Source of the DNA: Solirubrobacteraceae bacterium
GTDB taxonomy: Bacteria > Actinomycetota > Thermoleophilia > Solirubrobacterales > Solirubrobacteraceae
Direction: 5' to 3'
NCBI GenBank assembly: GCA_019683665.1
Contig: JADGIB010000075.1
Coordinates: forward strand, 1 to 12,658
Length of the DNA: 12,658 nt
The notes beneath the pieces are model-generated. The model was not told where the DNA came from. It was given only the letters and a program-made list of their open reading frames with translations, and did no database searches. This document shows positions 1 through 6,346 of this stretch, one piece after another. Made by a program: the position numbers and the translations under genes. The first letter of the stretch is position 1, and the number at the start of each line of letters is the position of its first letter.

Positions 1-158
1 TCACCGGCCTGCTCGTGGGCTCGGCCTGGGGCGCCCCGGCCGCGTGGGCCGGCGACGGCGGCCCGGGCGACCTCGGCGGCTTCGACTTCGGCGGGGGCGG
101 CGACCTCGGCGGCGGCTTCGACGTCGGCGGGGACTTCGGCGGCGGCGGGAGCTTCTGA
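1..158 (+). CDS. C-terminal end of a putative membrane protein with Gly/Asp/Phe-rich tail (partial)
   Basis: The 5' part lies outside the window. Reading from base 3, the frame is open to a TGA at 156-158 and encodes about 51 residues. The first 17 or so (TGLLVGSAWGAPAAWAG) are hydrophobic and could be the end of a membrane helix. The rest is a low-complexity tail of degenerate units such as DLGGF, DFGGGG, DVGGDFGGGG, ending in GGGGSF. Tails like this occur at the C terminus of several bacterial membrane or secreted families, for example TPM-domain (YgcG-like) proteins, so the tail does not identify the family. In many actinobacteria the gene before disA is radA; this tail is not RadA. Function unknown. 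I am fairly confident it is coding because of the periodic pattern and the stop just before a promoter-like region. Confidence 0.55.
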   Translation, partial: TGLLVGSAWGAPAAWAGDGGPGDLGGFDFGGGGDLGGGFDVGGDFGGGGSF

Positions 159-206
159 GCCCCGCGGCCGCGCGCCGTCCCGTCGGAAGCCCTCGATTAG
201 CAGCGC

Positions 207-234
207 TTTATCCTCGCCAAAGGCACGCTAGAAT
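207..234 (+). promoter_or_regulatory. Candidate promoter of the disA operon (leaderless type)
   Basis: An AT-richer patch in very GC-rich DNA holds TAGAAT at 229-234, a good sigma-70 type -10 hexamer. TTTATC at 207-212, 16 bases upstream, is a weak -35. Transcription would start near 240-243, directly at the ATG at 244, giving a leaderless or almost leaderless mRNA. An alternative reading uses AAAGG at 219-223 as a ribosome site for a GTG at 235; both cannot be used on the same transcript. Confidence 0.5.
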
Positions 235-243
235 GTGCAAGGC

Positions 244-1356
244 ATGTCGGCACGGTCCGGGGAAGAGCTCAACGAGCTCGACGCACGTCAAGAGCCCCGG
301 CTCGTCAAGGCGCTGGAGATGGTCGCCCCGGGCACCGCGCTGCGCGAGGGCATCGACAACATCCTCCACGCCGACACCGGGGCGCTGATCGTCATCGGCG
401 AGGTCGACGAGCTGAGCTTCCTGTTCTCAGGCGGCATCAAGCTCGACGTCGACTACACGCCGTCGCTCATCTACCAGGTCGCGAAGATGGACGGCGGGAT
501 CGTCCTGAACGCGAACGCGACGAAGATCGCGATGGCGAACGTCCAGCTGATCCCCGACCCGACGATCCTGTCGCTGGAGACCGGCACGCGCCACCGCACG
601 GCCGAGCGCGTCTCCAAGCAGACGGACGCGCTCGTCATCGCGATCTCCAAGCGCCGCGAGGTCGTCTCGCTCTACGTCGACGGCGCCAAGTACATCCTCG
701 AGGACATCCCCGTCGTGCTCGCCAAGGCCAACCAGGCGCTCGCGACGCTCGACAAGTACCGCACGCGCCTCGACCAGGTCTCGACGCGGCTGACCGCCCT
801 CGAGTTCGAGGGCGGGGCCACGCTCCACGACGTGCTCACCGTCCTGCAGCGCTCCGAGCTCGTGACCCGCATGGCGGTCGAGATCGAGCGCTACATCGTC
901 GAGCTGGGCACCGAGGGGCGGCTCATCGAGATGCAGCTCGAGGAGACGATGGTCGGCACGGCCTCCGACAAGGCCGCGCTCATCCGCGACTACCTCGCCG
1001 ACCCGAGCGACGAGGCGTTCGCCGCCGCCCTGGACCAGATCGGCCGCCTGCCCCACCAGGACCTGCTCGACTTCGGCCGCCTCGCCGAGGTGCTGGGCTA
1101 CGACCGCAAGCTGAACACGCTCGACTATCCCGTCTCGCCGCGCGGCTACCGCATCCTGGGCCGGATCCCGCGCCTGCCGAAGATCGTCGTGTCGCAGATC
1201 GTCCGCGACTTCGGCGGGCTGGACGAGATGCTCGCCGCGACCGACGCCGAGCTGGAGGCCGTCGAGGGCGTCGGCGAGATCCGGGCCAAGGACATCCGCG
1301 AAGGACTTCGGCGGCTGCAGGAGATCAATCTCGTCGACCGCTACCTGCAGACCTGA
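244..1356 (+). CDS. disA: DNA integrity scanning diadenylate cyclase DisA
   Basis: DisA condenses two ATP into cyclic di-AMP and scans DNA for branched structures; it is a cytosolic octamer. From the ATG at 244 the protein has 370 residues, close to the usual family length. The DAC domain covers about residues 15-150. It contains the RHR motif at 116-118 within GTRHRTAER, and MDGGIVL at 82-88 where the family usually has DGA (here DGG at 83-85, codon GGG at 496-498). A helical linker follows, then a C-terminal helix-hairpin-helix DNA-binding region at about 330-356 (VEGVGEIRAKDIREGL). ATG 244 was preferred because TAGAAT at 229-234 would place the transcript start right before it; GTG 235 would add three residues. 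It heads the operon with carD 39 bases downstream, matching actinobacterial gene order. Identity is very secure; activity of the DGG variant is not proven. Confidence 0.96.
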   Translation: MSARSGEELNELDARQEPRLVKALEMVAPGTALREGIDNILHADTGALIVIGEVDELSFLFSGGIKLDVDYTPSLIYQVAKMDGGIVLNANATKIAMANVQLIPDPTILSLETGTRHRTAERVSKQTDALVIAISKRREVVSLYVDGAKYILEDIPVVLAKANQALATLDKYRTRLDQVSTRLTALEFEGGATLHDVLTVLQRSELVTRMAVEIERYIVELGTEGRLIEMQLEETMVGTASDKAALIRDYLADPSDEAFAAALDQIGRLPHQDLLDFGRLAEVLGYDRKLNTLDYPVSPRGYRILGRIPRLPKIVVSQIVRDFGGLDEMLAATDAELEAVEGVGEIRAKDIREGLRRLQEINLVDRYLQT

Positions 1357-1358
1357 GT

Positions 1359-1380
1359 CAGCAGCACCACAGCAGCACCC
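1359..1380 (+). repeat. Tandem 11-base duplication between disA and carD
   Basis: CAGCAGCACCA at 1359-1369 is followed directly by CAGCAGCACCC at 1370-1380, differing only in the last base. It lies just after the disA stop and just before the carD ribosome site. No hairpin is formed and no function is evident. Confidence 0.6.
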
Positions 1381-1382
1381 CG

Positions 1383-1390
1383 AAGGAGGG
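1383..1390 (+). promoter_or_regulatory. Strong Shine-Dalgarno site that fixes the carD start
   Basis: AAGGAGGG is an almost perfect anti-16S match. Its GGAGG core ends at 1389, six bases before an ATC codon at 1396 in the carD frame. No ATG, GTG or TTG lies in frame between the upstream TGA (1354-1356) and GTG 1513, so this site decides where translation begins. Confidence 0.85.
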
Positions 1391-1395
1391 ACACC

Positions 1396-1977
1396 ATCAC
1401 CGACGTCAGTGAAGAGCAGATCCTGGAGGACCTCGAGGTCGAGCGCGAAGCCGAGTGCATCGAGTTCGAGGTCGGCGACTCGGTCGTCTATCCCCACCAC
1501 GGGGCGGGCAAGGTGCTCAAGAAGGAGCTCAAGAAGGTCTTCGGCGAGGAGCGCGAGTACCTCACGATCAAGATCCTCCACAACGACATGACCGTCATGG
1601 TCCCGTGCGAGAACGCCGCCGTCGCGGGGCTGCGCCGGATCATCGACGAGGAGGCCGTCAAGAAGGTCCTGGCCGTGCTCGAGGACTCCGAGTCCGAGAT
1701 GCCCAAGAACTGGAACCGCCGGTTCAAGCACAACCGGGACAAGATCAAGACGGGCGACATCTACGAGCTGGCCGAGGTCGTGCGCAACCTCGCCCTGCGC
1801 GAGTTCGAGAAGGGCCTGTCGACCGGCGAGAAGCAGATGTTCACGCGGGCGAAGAAGATCCTCGCCTCCGAGCTCATGTACGCGCTGGACAAGGACGAGG
1901 AGGCGGCCGAGGCGTACCTCGACGACCTGCTGGCCCGGTCCGCGGAGGAGAAGGGGATCCTCCCCGCCGCGAAGTAG
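1396..1977 (+). CDS. carD: CarD family transcriptional regulator (probable ATC start)
   Basis: CarD binds the RNA polymerase beta subunit and stabilises open promoter complexes, notably at rRNA and housekeeping promoters. Starting at ATC 1396 the product has 193 residues. An acidic N-terminal extension (1-23) precedes the RNAP-interaction Tudor-like domain, which begins at FEVGDSVVYPHHGAGKV (24-40). The helical DNA-binding domain contains PKNWNRRFK, whose Trp106 matches the Trp that wedges into the -10 fork in the mycobacterial protein. The family signatures NLALREFEKGLSTGEKQM and AKKILASEL follow. A start at GTG 1513 would delete the first beta strands, including the YPHHG motif, so it is rejected; CTG 1423 is the only other candidate and lacks a ribosome site. 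The disA-carD-ispD order agrees with mycobacteria and relatives. Identity is secure; the exact start codon is inferred. Confidence 0.93.
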   Translation: MTDVSEEQILEDLEVEREAECIEFEVGDSVVYPHHGAGKVLKKELKKVFGEEREYLTIKILHNDMTVMVPCENAAVAGLRRIIDEEAVKKVLAVLEDSESEMPKNWNRRFKHNRDKIKTGDIYELAEVVRNLALREFEKGLSTGEKQMFTRAKKILASELMYALDKDEEAAEAYLDDLLARSAEEKGILPAAK

Positions 1978-1987
1978 GGCTTCATCC

Positions 1988-2656
1988 GTGGCCGTCGCGC
2001 TCCTCGTGGCGGCCGGACGTGGCGAACGCCTTGGCGCCCCCGGGCCCAAGGCGTTCGTCGTGGTGGCCGGCCGCCCGCTCTACGCGTGGTCGCTGGACGC
2101 GCTGCGCGCGGCCCCGTCGATCACGGACGTCGTCGTCGCCACCCCGGACGGGCGCCCGGTCGACGGCGCCGTCTCGGTCGCCGGCGGCGCCTCGCGCTCG
2201 GAGTCGGTCCGCAACGCGCTCGCCGCCGCCCCGGCCGGCGACGACGTCGTCCTCGTCCACGACGCCGCCCGGCCGCTGCTGACCCCCGAGCTCGTCGAGG
2301 CGTGCGTCGCCAGGCTGGCCGGCTTCGACGCCGTCGTCGCCGCCGCGCCGGTGACCGACACCGTCAAGCGCGCGGGCGCCGGCCGCGTCGTGCGCGAGAC
2401 GCTCGACCGCGCCGAGCTGTGGGCGGTCCAGACGCCGCAGGTCTTCGCCCGCGCCTGGCTGCGGCGCGCGCTCGACCAGCCGAGCGAGGTCCTCGCCGCC
2501 GCGACCGACGACGCCGGGCTCGTGGAGGCGCTCGGCGGGCGCGTCGGGATCGTCCCCGCGCCGCGCGAGAACCTGAAGGTCACGACGCCGCTCGACCTCC
2601 AGGTCGCCGAGCGGATGCTGGAGGACCGCGCCCGATCGGGTAGGACGGGCGGATGA
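1988..2656 (+). CDS. ispD: 2-C-methyl-D-erythritol 4-phosphate cytidylyltransferase IspD
   Basis: IspD joins CTP and methylerythritol 4-phosphate to give CDP-methylerythritol in the MEP isoprenoid pathway (cytosolic). The 222-residue product has normal length. Visible motifs in order are the nucleotide-binding AAGRGERLG loop (8-16), GGASRSESVRNAL (67-79), VHDAARPL (89-96), DTVKR, AVQTPQVF and ATDDAGLVE. A substrate-site ENLKVTTPLDL motif lies near the C terminus, where Lys is the conserved catalytic type residue. The GTG at 1988 is ten bases after the carD stop and begins the VALLVAAGRG strand directly, so no longer start is expected. Its ribosome site is weak (AGTAGGG at 1973-1979 overlaps the carD stop), which suggests coupling to carD translation. 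Its stop overlaps the next ATG as ATGA. Its pathway partner ispF lies 3.2 kb downstream rather than adjacent. Confidence 0.96.
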   Translation: MAVALLVAAGRGERLGAPGPKAFVVVAGRPLYAWSLDALRAAPSITDVVVATPDGRPVDGAVSVAGGASRSESVRNALAAAPAGDDVVLVHDAARPLLTPELVEACVARLAGFDAVVAAAPVTDTVKRAGAGRVVRETLDRAELWAVQTPQVFARAWLRRALDQPSEVLAAATDDAGLVEALGGRVGIVPAPRENLKVTTPLDLQVAERMLEDRARSGRTGG

Positions 2657-3423
2657 GCCCGCTCCGCCCGATCGTCCTCGTCCCCGGCGCATGCCTCGGC
2701 GGCTGGGCCTGGGACGACGTCGCCGCGCGCCTGCGCGCCGCCGGCCATCCCGTCCACCCGGTCACGCTGACCGGCCTGGGGGACCGCGCCGGCGAGGCGA
2801 CCCCGCAGGTCGACCTCGACACCCACGTCGCCGACGTCGTCGACCTCCTCGACGGCGAGGACCTGCGCGACGCCGTCCTCGTCGGCCACAGCTACGCCGG
2901 CGTCGTCGTGACCGGCGCCGCCGACCGCCGCCCGCAGCGGCTCGACGCCGTCGTCTGGTGCGACGCCTCGCCGCTGCCGGACGGGACGGCGGTCGCCGAC
3001 GCGATGCCGCCCGAGGTCCGCGCCGCCCAGGAGGCGGCGGTGCGCGAGCGCGGCGGCGGCTGGCGCTGGCCGGTCCCCGACCGCGCGACGCTCGAGACCG
3101 GCGCGTTCGGCAGCGTCGCCGGGCTGACCGACGCCGACTTCGACCGCCTCGCCCGCCGCGGCACCCCGCAGCCGTGGGCGACGTTCACGACCCCGGTGCG
3201 GCTGACCGGCGGCGGCCGCCCGCGCCGGCGCGTCGCGATCCTCTGCATCGACGGCGGCGTGACGGTCGAGCTGCTGCGCGCCCTCCTGGCCCAGGGCGAC
3301 CCGCGGGCGCAGCCGTTCGCCGGCGACGACTGGGAGCTGCACGAGCTGCCGACCGGCCACTGGCCGATGTGGTCGGCCCTGGACGCGCTCGCGGACCTGC
3401 TGGCCCGGATCGCGGCCGCCTAG
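2653..3423 (+). CDS. Alpha/beta hydrolase, plant methylesterase/hydroxynitrile-lyase-like family
   Basis: This is a 256-residue alpha/beta-hydrolase fold protein. PGACLGGWAW (11-20) is the oxyanion-hole strand typical of the SABP2/methylesterase group, GHSYAG (78-83) carries the nucleophile Ser80, and TGHWPMW (234-240) carries the catalytic His236. The acid is not obvious: Asp200 in CIDGG is a candidate, but relatives often vary here. There is no signal peptide, so it is cytosolic. The likely reaction is ester or amide hydrolysis; the substrate is unknown. The ATG overlaps the ispD stop (ATGA), so it is almost certainly co-translated with ispD, yet no link to isoprenoid chemistry can be read from the protein. 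Its TAG stop shares a CTAG with the stop of the opposing oxidoreductase gene. Confidence 0.85.
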   Translation: MSPLRPIVLVPGACLGGWAWDDVAARLRAAGHPVHPVTLTGLGDRAGEATPQVDLDTHVADVVDLLDGEDLRDAVLVGHSYAGVVVTGAADRRPQRLDAVVWCDASPLPDGTAVADAMPPEVRAAQEAAVRERGGGWRWPVPDRATLETGAFGSVAGLTDADFDRLARRGTPQPWATFTTPVRLTGGGRPRRRVAILCIDGGVTVELLRALLAQGDPRAQPFAGDDWELHELPTGHWPMWSALDALADLLARIAAA

Positions 3424-4904
3424 CCGGCGGCGAGGATCGCCCGCGCGGCGTTGTGGCCGGGGATGCCGCTCACCCCGCCGCCGCGGACCGCGCCCGCCCC
3501 GCACAGCAGGACCCGCGGGTGGGCGGTCTCGACGCCCCAGGCGCCGGCCGCCGCCTCGTCGTCGGCGAACGGCCAGCGCAGGTCGCGGTGGAAGATGTGG
3601 CCGCCGGGGAGGCTGAGCTCGGCCTCCAGCTCCTGCGGGGTGCGCGCCTCCAGGCACGGGGCGCCCTCGGCGTCGGTCCACAGGCAGTCCTCGATCGGCT
3701 CGGCGAGGACCGCGTTCAGCGAGCGCAGCGTCGCCGCGACCGCCGCGCGCTTGGCCGCGTCGTGGCCGGCGGCGAACAGGCGCGCCGGCATGTGCAGGCC
3801 GAAGAGCGTCAGCGTCTGGGCGCCGGCCGCGCGCAGGTCCGGGCCGAGGATCGACGGGTCGGTCAGCGAGTGGCAGTAGACCTCGCACGGCGGCAGCGCC
3901 GGGATCCGGCCGGCGGCCGCCTCGGCGTGGGCGCGCTCGAGCTGGGCGTAGGACTCGTTGACGTGCAGCGTCCCGGCGAACGCGTCGCGCGGGTCGACCG
4001 CCGGGTCGCGCAGCCGCGGCAGCCGCCGCAGCACCATGTTGACCTTCAGCTGGGCGCCCTCCGGCGGCTCGGCCGGCGCGGTCCCCGACGGCTCGGCCCC
4101 GGCGGCCGCCAGCAGCCGGTCCAGCACGGACGGCGCGGCCCCGCAGAGGACGTGGCGGGCCGCCAGCGCCCCGCCCTCGAAGCGGACCTCCCCGTCGGGC
4201 GCGACCGACGTCACCTCGCAGCCGGTGCGCAGGTCGGCGCCCGCCGCCCGGGCCGCGTCGGCCAGCGCGGCGGTGAGCGCGCCCATCCCGCCGACCGGCA
4301 CGTCCCAGTCGCCGGTGCCGTTGCCGATGACGTGGTAGAGGAGGCAGCGGTTCTGGCGCAGGCCGGGGTCGCGCAGCGACGCGAACGTCCCGATGAGCGC
4401 GTCGGTCGCGACGATCCCGCGCACGACGTCGTCGTCGAAGGCGGCCTCGATCGCCTCGCCGGCCGGCCGCTCGACGAGCGCCTCCCACGCCTCGTCGTCG
4501 CCGACGAGCGCCCGCATCCGCGCGCGCGGGCGCAGCGGCTCGAGCACGGTCGGGAAGACGGCCCGCGCCAGGCGCCGCGCCATCGCGCCGAAGCGGCCGG
4601 TGCCGGGGCTGAGGACGCCGCCGTCGCCGACCGGGGTGTAGGAGGCCACCCGCCGGCGGCGCAGCTCGACGCCGAGCCCGAGCTCGCGCGCGAGCGCGCG
4701 CGGGAACAGCGAGACGAGGTACGCGTAGCGGGAGAGGCGGGCGTCGACGCCCGGGAACGGCCGCTCGGAGACCGCGGCCCCGCCGACCTCGCCCCGGCGC
4801 TCGAGCACGACGACCGACCGCCCGGCCCGGGCCAGGAGGGTCGCGGCGACGAGGCCGTTGTGGCCGCCGCCGACGATCGCGACGTCGACGCTGCTGCCCG
4901 GCAC
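3420..4904 (-). CDS. FAD-dependent oxidoreductase of the CrtI/PYROXD2 (phytoene desaturase-like) family
   Basis: From a GTG at 4904 the product has 494 residues. It begins with an FAD-binding Rossmann unit: VDVAIVGGGHNGLVAA near residues 6-21, then VVVLERRGEVGGAAVSE, whose Glu binds the ribose and whose GG continues the dinucleotide motif. The C terminus carries VLLCGAGAVRGGGVSGIPGHNAA, the family's flavin-contacting end motif. The middle part (GNGTGDWDVPVGGMGAL) is also family-typical. The fold is shared by phytoene desaturases and PYROXD2-like proteins; there is no crtB or other carotenoid gene nearby, so a carotenoid role cannot be claimed. The longer frame back to 5021 was rejected because its first 39 residues are Arg/Gly-rich without family resemblance and would overlap the divergent start. 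TAGCCT at 4912-4917 (reverse strand) lies seven bases before GTG 4904, suggesting a leaderless mRNA. Confidence 0.87.
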   Translation of the reverse strand: MPGSSVDVAIVGGGHNGLVAATLLARAGRSVVVLERRGEVGGAAVSERPFPGVDARLSRYAYLVSLFPRALARELGLGVELRRRRVASYTPVGDGGVLSPGTGRFGAMARRLARAVFPTVLEPLRPRARMRALVGDDEAWEALVERPAGEAIEAAFDDDVVRGIVATDALIGTFASLRDPGLRQNRCLLYHVIGNGTGDWDVPVGGMGALTAALADAARAAGADLRTGCEVTSVAPDGEVRFEGGALAARHVLCGAAPSVLDRLLAAAGAEPSGTAPAEPPEGAQLKVNMVLRRLPRLRDPAVDPRDAFAGTLHVNESYAQLERAHAEAAAGRIPALPPCEVYCHSLTDPSILGPDLRAAGAQTLTLFGLHMPARLFAAGHDAAKRAAVAATLRSLNAVLAEPIEDCLWTDAEGAPCLEARTPQELEAELSLPGGHIFHRDLRWPFADDEAAAGAWGVETAHPRVLLCGAGAVRGGGVSGIPGHNAARAILAAG

Positions 4905-4911
4905 CCGGGGC

Positions 4912-4917
4912 AGGCTA
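4912..4917 (-). promoter_or_regulatory. Candidate -10 hexamer for the FAD oxidoreductase gene
   Basis: On the reverse strand this reads TAGCCT, a TANNNT match, seven bases before the GTG start at 4904. No convincing -35 is seen. No Shine-Dalgarno site fits the start, in line with a leaderless transcript. Confidence 0.35.
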
Positions 4918-5003
4918 CTCCGCCCGCGGCCCGACCGGCCCCGCCGCGACGCGCGCTCTCCATGTGCAGGCGGGCCCGCGCCGATCGACCGGCGGCCGGC
5001 CGG

Positions 5004-5009
5004 TACCGT
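5004..5009 (+). promoter_or_regulatory. Candidate -10 hexamer for the PHP phosphatase-ispF operon
   Basis: TACCGT fits TANNNT and ends ten bases before the ATG at 5020. There is no ribosome site between them and no good -35 at normal spacing, so this is weak on its own. It gains support only from the same arrangement upstream of disA and the FAD oxidoreductase gene. The 115-base divergent gap 4905-5019 shows nothing else clear. Confidence 0.3.
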
Positions 5010-5019
5010 CTGACGGCGC

Positions 5020-5856
5020 ATGCTGACCGACTACCACGTCCACCTGCGCCCCGACGAGCCCGGCACCGACGCGGCTCGGTACCTCACGGCCGACAACGCC
5101 GAGCGCTACCGCGCCGCCGCGACGGAGCGCGGCATCGCCGAGCTCGGCGTCTCCGAGCACGTGTACCGCTTCCGCCAGGCGCTGTCGGTCTGGGATCACG
5201 ACCTGTGGCGCCGCGAGGCGCGCGACGACCTCGACGCGTACTGCGCGTTCGTGCGCGAGGAGACCGACCTGCGCCTGGGCATCGAGGCCGACTTCATCCC
5301 CGGGCGCGAGGACCGGATGGCGACGCTCCTGGAGGAGCGCGACTGGGACTACGTGGTGGGCTCGGTCCACTTCCTCGGCGACGAGGCGCTCGACCACCCC
5401 GACTACGACATCTGGGAGCGCAACGCGTCGCGCCCCGAGAAGGTCTGGGCGCGCTACTTCGAGTGGCTGGGGGAGGCGGCCCGCAGCGGCCTGTTCGACA
5501 TCCTCGCCCACCCCGACCTCGTGAAGATGTGGGGCCGGACGCGCCCGCGCCCCGACGGCGACCTGCGCCGCTTCTACGAGATCGCGATGGAGGGCATCGC
5601 CGAGTCGGGGATCGCCGTCGAGGTCTCGACCGCCGGCCTGCGCAAGCCGGTCGGCGAGCTGTACCCGGCGACCGCCTTCCTGGAGATGGTCGTCGAGGCC
5701 GGCAACCCGATCGCCCTCTCCAGCGACGCCCACCTCCCCGAGCACCTCGGCTACGGCTACGACCAGGCGATCGAGGCCCTCGAGTCGCTCGGCGTGCGCG
5801 AGCTCGCCGTGTTCGAGCGCCGCACCCGCCGGCTGGAGCCGATCGGCCCGTCGTGA
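5020..5856 (+). CDS. PHP-family histidinol-phosphatase (HisK/HisJ-like)
   Basis: This 278-residue protein is a polymerase-and-histidinol-phosphatase (PHP) fold metallophosphoesterase. It would dephosphorylate L-histidinol phosphate in histidine synthesis, in the cytosol. The metal ligands are visible in order: DYHVHL (His6, His8), SEHVYRF (Glu46, His47), GIEADFIPG (Glu89), VGSVHFLG (His117), ILAHPDLVK (His164) and SSDAH (Asp236, His238). The STAGLRKPVGELYP segment at 203-216 is characteristic of the histidinol-phosphatase branch. The ATG at 5020 is the first codon of the MLTDYHVHL strand, so the start is firm. No other his genes are present, so the substrate assignment rests on family resemblance; related PHP enzymes have other phosphoester substrates. 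The stop overlaps the ispF GTG by four bases, so the pair is translationally coupled. Confidence 0.86.
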   Translation: MLTDYHVHLRPDEPGTDAARYLTADNAERYRAAATERGIAELGVSEHVYRFRQALSVWDHDLWRREARDDLDAYCAFVREETDLRLGIEADFIPGREDRMATLLEERDWDYVVGSVHFLGDEALDHPDYDIWERNASRPEKVWARYFEWLGEAARSGLFDILAHPDLVKMWGRTRPRPDGDLRRFYEIAMEGIAESGIAVEVSTAGLRKPVGELYPATAFLEMVVEAGNPIALSSDAHLPEHLGYGYDQAIEALESLGVRELAVFERRTRRLEPIGPS

Positions 5857-6323
5857 TCGGCCACGGCTACGACTCCCACCGCTTCGCGCCCGGGCGCCGG
5901 CTCGTCCTCGGCGGCGTCGAGATCGCCCACGACGAGGGCCTGCTCGGCCACTCCGACGCCGACGTCCTCACCCACGCGATCATGGACGCGCTGCTCGGCG
6001 CCGCCGGCCTCGGCGACATCGGCCACCACTTCCCCGACACCGACGAGCGCTGGCGCGACGCCGACTCCGTCGCGCTCCTGCGCGAGGTCGTCGCGATGCT
6101 CGCCCGGGCCGGGCTGGAGCCGGTGAACGTCGACGCGACCGTCGTGCTCGAGCGGCCGAAGGTCGGCCCCCACCGCGACGCGATCCGCGCCCGCCTGGCC
6201 GAGGCGCTCGGGCTGCCGGCCGCGCGCGTGAACGTGAAGGCGACGACGGCCGAGGGGATGGGCCCGATCGGCCGCGGCGAGGGCGCCGAGGCCCACGCCG
6301 TCGCGCTGCTGCGCGAGCGCTGA
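5853..6323 (+). CDS. ispF: 2-C-methyl-D-erythritol 2,4-cyclodiphosphate synthase IspF
   Basis: IspF cyclises CDP-methylerythritol 2-phosphate to MEcPP with release of CMP, two steps after IspD in the MEP pathway. The 156-residue product is of normal length (a trimer in known members). The zinc ligands are Asp7 and His9 in GYDSHRF, and His41 in LTHAIMDALLGA. GHSDADVL (32-39), GDIGHHFPDTD (54-64) and KATTAEGMGPIGRGEG (129-144) are the hallmark substrate-site motifs. The start is GTG at 5853, which forms GTGA with the stop of the PHP phosphatase gene; no upstream ribosome site is needed given this coupling. It is separated from ispD by a hydrolase, an opposing oxidoreductase and the PHP gene, unlike the adjacent ispD-ispF order in mycobacteria. 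No sign of degradation. Confidence 0.97.
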   Translation: MIGHGYDSHRFAPGRRLVLGGVEIAHDEGLLGHSDADVLTHAIMDALLGAAGLGDIGHHFPDTDERWRDADSVALLREVVAMLARAGLEPVNVDATVVLERPKVGPHRDAIRARLAEALGLPAARVNVKATTAEGMGPIGRGEGAEAHAVALLRER

Positions 6324-6346
6324 CCCGGGCGGCGCGCCCGCCCGGG
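6324..6346. terminator. GC hairpin in the convergent ispF/chemoreceptor gap
   Basis: CCCGGGCGG (6324-6332) and its exact complement CCGCCCGGG (6338-6346) form a 9-base perfect stem with a 5-base CGCGC loop, starting on the base after the ispF stop. No U-tract follows on either strand, so it is not a classical intrinsic terminator. U-less strong hairpins between converging genes are common in high-GC bacteria and could serve both genes. Confidence 0.55.

Noticed and set aside
427..2049. 540-codon open frame on the minus strand opposite disA and carD
   Set aside because: It is the complement of two well-conserved genes, its composition is Leu/Asp/Val/Arg-rich without motifs, and long antisense open frames are expected at this G+C.
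2080..4488. 802-codon minus-strand open frame
   Set aside because: Out of frame with the CrtI-like oxidoreductase and antisense to the hydrolase; Arg/Ala/Gly-rich with no family signature.
4905..5021. Longer start of the FAD oxidoreductase at 5021
   Set aside because: It would add 39 Arg/Gly-rich residues before the Rossmann strand, overlap the divergent PHP start codon head to head, and remove any promoter space.
2691..6323. 1210-codon plus-strand open frame spanning several genes
   Set aside because: Only its last 156 codons, which are ispF, resemble a protein; the rest is Arg/Pro-rich and out of frame with the hydrolase, the oxidoreductase (opposite strand) and the PHP gene.
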